8,882 nt of DNA from Clostridiales bacterium (lineage in GTDB: Bacteria; Bacillota; Clostridia; Christensenellales; CAG-917). Below, piece by piece: positions 5,504 through 8,882 of the stretch. The notes below the pieces were generated by a model. It was not told the origin of the DNA. It searched no databases and worked only from the letters and a program-made list of their open reading frames with translations. Position 1 is the stretch's first letter, and each line of letters begins with the position of its first letter. A program made the translations under genes and the position numbers. The stretch spans positions 1 through 8,882 of the forward strand of contig JAAVHW010000033.1 of assembly GCA_014799525.1 (NCBI GenBank), in the 5' to 3' direction.

Positions 5504-5532
5504 TTGACTTTGCATATATAAATGTGTAAAAT
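5504..5532 (+). promoter_or_regulatory. Promoter of the lipid kinase gene
   Basis: TTGACT (5504-5509), a 17-base spacer and TAAAAT (5527-5532) predict a start near 5539 and a leader of about 24 bases ending in the ribosome binding site. It shows that the kinase gene is transcribed independently of pyrG. Confidence 0.75.
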
Positions 5533-5562
5533 TACCACAGTAAATCAATCTTGGAGAATGTT

Positions 5563-6432
5563 ATGTATCACATCATAATCAACCCCCTCGGCGGAAAAGG
5601 CAAAAGCCTTAAAGCACTTGAAGAAGTGGAGAGCATCCTCAAAGAAAGCGGCAAGCAATACGCGGTACACAAAACGGAACACCAAGGACACGCGACAGAG
5701 ATTGTAAGAGAGCTTTCTCACACTCCCGACAGCGATATAATTATGCTTGGCGGCGACGGCTCGTTCAACGAGGTGCTGAACGGCATTGACAACTTTGAAA
5801 ACGTCACCCTCGGCTTCGTACCCTGCGGCACTGGCAACGACTTTGTGTCGGCAAGCAATCATCCCAAAAAAGTCAAAGACGCAATGGCTGTTATCCTCAA
5901 AGGAAAGCGCGAATACGTGGACTTTATCCAGCTTGACGACAGGCGTTGTCTGAACGTACTCGGCGCAGGTATGGACGTGGACGTCCTCTTGAAATACGCA
6001 GAGATGAAGCCATTCCACGGCAAGGTGAAATACTATGCTTCGCTGTTCTACACGCTCGCGCACACCAAGTGGCATAAGCTGCGCCTCACAATAGACGGCG
6101 GCAAGCCTATGGACAGGAGCGTCTTTATGATTGGCATTGGCAACGGCCGCAGTATCGGCGGAGGCATGCCGATTTGCCCCAACGCCAAAGTGGACGACGG
6201 CAAGCTTAGCATTGTCGTTGTAAACGAAATGAAGAAATGCTTGATACCGTTTAGACTCCTCTCATTCCTCACAGGCAAGCACGTAAAGAAAGCTTGGACG
6301 GAGGAATTTACAGGCAGTGCGGTAAAGATTGAAGTGCTTGACGACAGCAAGTTTGAAGCGGACGGCGAGGTGTTTGCAAGCGAGCTTATCAACTGCCATA
6401 TAGTAAGCAATACGCTCAAGGTATTCAGATAA
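5563..6432 (+). CDS. Diacylglycerol kinase family lipid kinase (DagK/YegS type)
   Basis: The product is 289 residues, the usual size for the soluble DagK/YegS family, which phosphorylates diacylglycerol or related lipids with ATP at the membrane surface. Residues 2-14 (YHIIINPLGGKGK) form the first strand and glycine loop. GGDGSFNEVLNGI (63-75) is the nucleotide-binding signature and GTGNDF (89-94) the second conserved loop. GNGRSIGGGMPICPNAKVDDG (193-213) and EADGE (265-269) are the C-terminal conserved blocks. There is no transmembrane segment. The start at ATG 5563 is favoured over a TTG 12 bases upstream because GGAG (5553-5556) is spaced 6 bases from the ATG and the family motif starts there. 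The gene has its own promoter preceded by repeated operator-like words, and ends before a strong terminator. Exact lipid substrate cannot be told from sequence. Confidence 0.92.
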   Translation: MYHIIINPLGGKGKSLKALEEVESILKESGKQYAVHKTEHQGHATEIVRELSHTPDSDIIMLGGDGSFNEVLNGIDNFENVTLGFVPCGTGNDFVSASNHPKKVKDAMAVILKGKREYVDFIQLDDRRCLNVLGAGMDVDVLLKYAEMKPFHGKVKYYASLFYTLAHTKWHKLRLTIDGGKPMDRSVFMIGIGNGRSIGGGMPICPNAKVDDGKLSIVVVNEMKKCLIPFRLLSFLTGKHVKKAWTEEFTGSAVKIEVLDDSKFEADGEVFASELINCHIVSNTLKVFR

Positions 6433-6495
6433 AAGAAAAATCAATAATATGAGTGGTAGACTAAGCCACACAAAACAAGTTCTCAAAAACATTAT

Positions 6496-6527
6496 AAAAG
6501 CGTGCAAGCTGCACGCTTTTAATTTTT
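6496..6527. terminator. Bidirectional intrinsic terminator between convergent genes
   Basis: AAAAGCGTGC (6496-6505) and GCACGCTTTT (6511-6520) form a perfect 10-bp stem with a 5-base loop, followed by AATTTTT. The A-run/T-run symmetry lets it work for the lipid kinase on the plus strand and the lipoprotein gene on the minus strand. Confidence 0.88.
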
Positions 6528-6608
6528 GAAATTATGCTTTGTTTTTACAAATAATTGGTTTTATCTAATCATTTTTGCACAATAAACCTGCGTTTTTGAC
6601 ATATAAAC

Positions 6609-7481
6609 TTATTGTCCTACATGCAACAAGGCTATCGTAAGATTGCCAGACGTTGTATCCACTTCGTAGCAATATGCCGCATCCTGCTGCACTCCGCCGA
6701 GATAGCTAAGCACGTTGTTTCCGTTCACCTTTGAATGAGTCATACCCTCAAAGTTATATGAGTGCAAACCGCTGACCGTATCAAAGATTACGCTAAACGC
6801 TCTTTCATTTGTTAGATATATATAAACGTCGCCCGAGGTTGTGTCAATTTCTAAGTCTATGGGCAAGCTCAAGCAAGTGAGCCCTACTCTGCCTGAAACC
6901 GTTTCAATGTCGATTTCGCTCGCCTTGCAGTCTACGAATATGTTGCCCGACGTCGTTTCCACGTCAATTTCTGCCGCAGTACACTCTACATTCACCAAGC
7001 CCGATACGCTCTCTACGCTGACCTCGTTTGCCTGTATATCCTTCACAATCACGGCGGCGGATATTGCTTCAATTTCCACCTCGCGCAATGCCAAATTTGA
7101 TGGTATCGTCACATACAAACGCTTTACGAGCTTGCCAATCGTCACCCTGCCCGACTTTGCATATCTGATGTTCAGCTTCGCGCCGTCATGATAGTAGTGC
7201 ATCGTGGTATCTTCGTTTATCTTCTCGCCGCTTGTTTCCTCATAGAAAGATACCGTAGTTGCCGTGTCGCTCGTCTCTACAATCACCGAACCGTTGCACC
7301 ACTCTATATCCAAATCTACAACGGAGTCAAACTCTCCGCTATCCGCCACCGTATACGCGGCTGCGTTGTCGTACTTGCTCGCATAGTTGTTGAGTTCTCC
7401 GCAAGCGGACAAAGCAACACTCGCCGCAATCACGAGCAAAGCGACGAGTGTTAAAACTGAAATTCGTTTACTTAGTTTCAT
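6609..7481 (-). CDS. DUF4097-like beta-helical lipoprotein
   Basis: The product is 290 residues. A signal peptide (KLSKR, then a hydrophobic core to residue 22) ends in the lipobox LSAC, with lipidation at Cys27, so the mature protein should be anchored outside the membrane. Residues 52-135 form a beta region. From 154 onward an SGxVxV ladder repeats: VSVESVSG (154), IDVETTSG (172), IDIETVSG (190), LEIDTTSG (210), VIFDTVSG (231) and YEVDTTSG (272). The first three steps are exactly 18 residues. This is the pattern of DUF4097 (putative adhesin) right-handed beta-helices. The start is set at the ATG before the signal peptide; its ribosome binding site is weak (GGTG). With only 32 bases between it and the upstream dehydrogenase stop codon, co-transcription is likely. 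The function is unknown. Confidence 0.85.
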   Translation of the reverse strand: MKLSKRISVLTLVALLVIAASVALSACGELNNYASKYDNAAAYTVADSGEFDSVVDLDIEWCNGSVIVETSDTATTVSFYEETSGEKINEDTTMHYYHDGAKLNIRYAKSGRVTIGKLVKRLYVTIPSNLALREVEIEAISAAVIVKDIQANEVSVESVSGLVNVECTAAEIDVETTSGNIFVDCKASEIDIETVSGRVGLTCLSLPIDLEIDTTSGDVYIYLTNERAFSVIFDTVSGLHSYNFEGMTHSKVNGNNVLSYLGGVQQDAAYCYEVDTTSGNLTIALLHVGQ

Positions 7482-7513
7482 AAAGCACCAAAAACTAATG
7501 TACTTGCGATACG

Positions 7514-8734
7514 TCACATAATCTGACGGTAAATCGCCTCTATCTCTTTCTTGCCCCAAACCTGCGGACAGGGATAAAGCGGATTTGCTTCCTGACACGC
7601 ATGCTCTATCATCTTGGGCAATCTTGACTCTTCAATGAGCTTGCCGCCCTCGCGTGACATGATTTTGTTCGGGATAGCCATAGACTCGTTCATATCCTCA
7701 ATCCACTTGATGAACTTGTTTGCCTTCTCGGCGTTATTCTTGCCCTCTATGCCAATATAGCCAGCGAGCTTGGCGAGCTTTTTGTGCGCACTCTTGCCGT
7801 ACGCTTTAAGCACGTAAGGAAGTATGACGGCGTTTGCAAGTCCGTGCGGCACACCGTACTCGCCGCCGAGCGTGTGCGCCACTGCGTGTACGTATCCGAC
7901 ATACGCACGGGTAAACGCCTTGCCTGCAAGATACGCCGCCCTCTGCATCTGATTGCGCGCTTCGAGGTCGGAGCCGTCATCGTAGGCTTTCTTCAAATAC
8001 TTATGTATGAGCTTGACCGCTTCAACTGCGTCCTTCTTGGTTTTGGACGTATTCTCGCCGCCGATATACGCTTCAACCGCGTGAGTGAGCGCGTCCATAC
8101 CCGTCGTAGATGTTATGTGCTTGGGGAGCGACTTTGTAAGCTCGGGGTCCATAACCACGTATCTCGGGATGAGCATCGGGTCGTTTATCGGATACTTCTC
8201 GTGAGTTTCGGGATTGGAAATAACCGCAGCCAGCGTTGCCTCAGAACCCGTACCCGAAGTCGTAGGAATTGCCACAAGCGGTGGGAGCTTCTTTGACACC
8301 TTGAGGACGCCTTTCATTTGCGGAATGGTCTTATTGGGGCGGGCAACTCTTGCGCCAATACCCTTTGCGCAGTCCATTGCCGAGCCGCCGCCAAGCGCGA
8401 CGATAACGTCACAGCCGTTCGCCTTGTACATTTTGAGTCCGTCCTCAATATTGCCAATCGTCGGATTGGGAACGACGTCGTGATAAACACAGCCCTTCAT
8501 ACCCTCCGTTTCGCAGGCGGCAAGAATGGGGTCTGCCATGCCGAGCTTATAAAGACCGCCGTCCGTAACGATGAGTATGCTCTTAAATCCTTGACTCTTC
8601 AAAAACTTTGGCAGCTCCTTAACGGCACCTGCACCAGATAGCGTCTTTTTGTTCTGATTCCAAGGCAGGAACCACATTGCGCACCACATCGTCTTTTGGA
8701 AGATGCGGCAACCGAGCTTGTAAAAACAGTTCAT
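7514..8734 (-). CDS. Iron-containing (group III) alcohol dehydrogenase
   Basis: The product is 406 residues and oxidises an alcohol or reduces an aldehyde with NAD(P). The N-terminal Rossmann-like half carries GGGSAMDCAKGIG (115-127) and PTTSGTGSEAT (157-167). The helical C-terminal half carries the metal site: Asp214 and His218 in MDALTHAVEAY, His283 and His287 in YVHAVAHTLGG, and His297 in VPHGLANA, spaced as in FucO-type enzymes. All ligands are intact. A short aromatic and Cys-rich N-terminal extension (MNCFYKLGCRIFQKTMW) is present, and it resembles extensions recalled in some family members. The start at 8734 is chosen over an ATG 48 bases upstream because GGGAGGG (8738-8744) precedes it and the upstream stretch contains leader hairpins. 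The physiological substrate is not predictable; butanol-dehydrogenase-like roles in fermentation are plausible. Confidence 0.93.
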   Translation of the reverse strand: MNCFYKLGCRIFQKTMWCAMWFLPWNQNKKTLSGAGAVKELPKFLKSQGFKSILIVTDGGLYKLGMADPILAACETEGMKGCVYHDVVPNPTIGNIEDGLKMYKANGCDVIVALGGGSAMDCAKGIGARVARPNKTIPQMKGVLKVSKKLPPLVAIPTTSGTGSEATLAAVISNPETHEKYPINDPMLIPRYVVMDPELTKSLPKHITSTTGMDALTHAVEAYIGGENTSKTKKDAVEAVKLIHKYLKKAYDDGSDLEARNQMQRAAYLAGKAFTRAYVGYVHAVAHTLGGEYGVPHGLANAVILPYVLKAYGKSAHKKLAKLAGYIGIEGKNNAEKANKFIKWIEDMNESMAIPNKIMSREGGKLIEESRLPKMIEHACQEANPLYPCPQVWGKKEIEAIYRQIM

Positions 8735-8752
8735 ATTCCCTCCCGATATGCA

Positions 8753-8797
8753 CACGCCAGCGAGCGTGCTTGAGCGCAGCACCTTATGCGCATGCGC
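8753..8797 (-). promoter_or_regulatory. Structured leader of the alcohol dehydrogenase transcript
   Basis: The GC-rich leader holds two overlapping small hairpins: CACGC/GCGTG (8753-8757 with 8764-8768) and GTGCT/AGCAC (8766-8770 with 8778-8782). They share 8766-8768 and cannot form together. A perfect 10-base palindrome, GCGCATGCGC, lies at 8788-8797. The set is nine bases upstream of the ribosome binding site. The role is unproven, and the stems are only five base pairs. Confidence 0.35.
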
Positions 8798-8827
8798 CTT
8801 TATATCGTTATATTATAGATAAATTAT

Positions 8828-8856
8828 ATATTATCACCATTACAATGATTTGTCAA
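8828..8856 (-). promoter_or_regulatory. Promoter of the alcohol dehydrogenase-lipoprotein unit
   Basis: On the minus strand, TTGACA (8856-8851), a 17-base spacer and TAATAT (8833-8828) form a near-perfect sigma-A promoter. The predicted start near 8821 gives a leader of about 87 bases before the ATG at 8734. Confidence 0.8.
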
Positions 8857-8882
8857 AAAATATTATCTGCACGTATTTGCAG

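Noticed and set aside
5545..6075. Minus-strand open frame of 176 codons opposite the lipid kinase
   Set aside because: The plus strand carries all DagK motifs in order. The antisense frame has no recognisable motif or start signal.
7784..8296. Plus-strand open frame of 170 codons opposite the alcohol dehydrogenase
   Set aside because: It is a shadow of the dehydrogenase metal-binding region, is Arg/Val-rich, and has no promoter or ribosome binding site.

Overview
The window looks like a chromosomal segment of a low-to-medium GC Gram-positive bacterium (Bacillota, probably a Clostridia-like lineage). The support is near-consensus sigma-A promoters (TTGACA-17-TAAAAT and variants), purine-rich ribosome binding sites (GGAGGAG, AGGAGG, GGGAGGG), T-tailed hairpin terminators, a single-pass membrane XRE regulator, a YdjI-like SPFH protein and a DUF4097-type lipoprotein. 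No phage, plasmid, CRISPR, transposase or RNA gene was seen. The lineage is inference from style only.

Layout: the left third is read leftwards as three separate units. These are a partial SPFH-domain gene (1-502, cut by the window edge), a bacterial PH-domain membrane protein (787-1455) and a membrane-anchored XRE-type regulator with a large extracytoplasmic region (1631-3097). Each has its own promoter, and hairpin terminators lie after the second and third. A 538-base divergent intergenic region then holds the regulator's promoter, a 17-base dyad, a small inverted-repeat element, a structured repeat, and a leader with a terminator/antiterminator pair. The CTP synthase gene pyrG (3636-5231) follows on the plus strand.

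After pyrG comes a 331-base gap made of a 45-base tandem duplication that includes the pyrG stop codon, another copy of a dispersed repeat, and an AT-rich block with three copies of a 10-base word just upstream of a good promoter. That promoter drives a diacylglycerol-kinase-family lipid kinase (5563-6432). A strong bidirectional terminator (6496-6527) separates it from a convergent two-gene unit: an iron-containing alcohol dehydrogenase (7514-8734), followed 32 bases downstream by a DUF4097-like lipoprotein (6609-7481).

Functional links: the SPFH, PH, membrane regulator, lipid kinase and lipoprotein genes all act at or on the cell envelope. pyrG supplies CTP, which is needed for phospholipid synthesis (CDP-diacylglycerol), and the lipid kinase feeds phosphatidate into the same pathway. 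The shared theme is suggestive, but the genes are not in one operon. The protein genes are mostly recognisable families. The more unusual material is in the noncoding DNA: the pyrG leader attenuator, the operator-like array before the lipid kinase, and two families of dispersed repeats.
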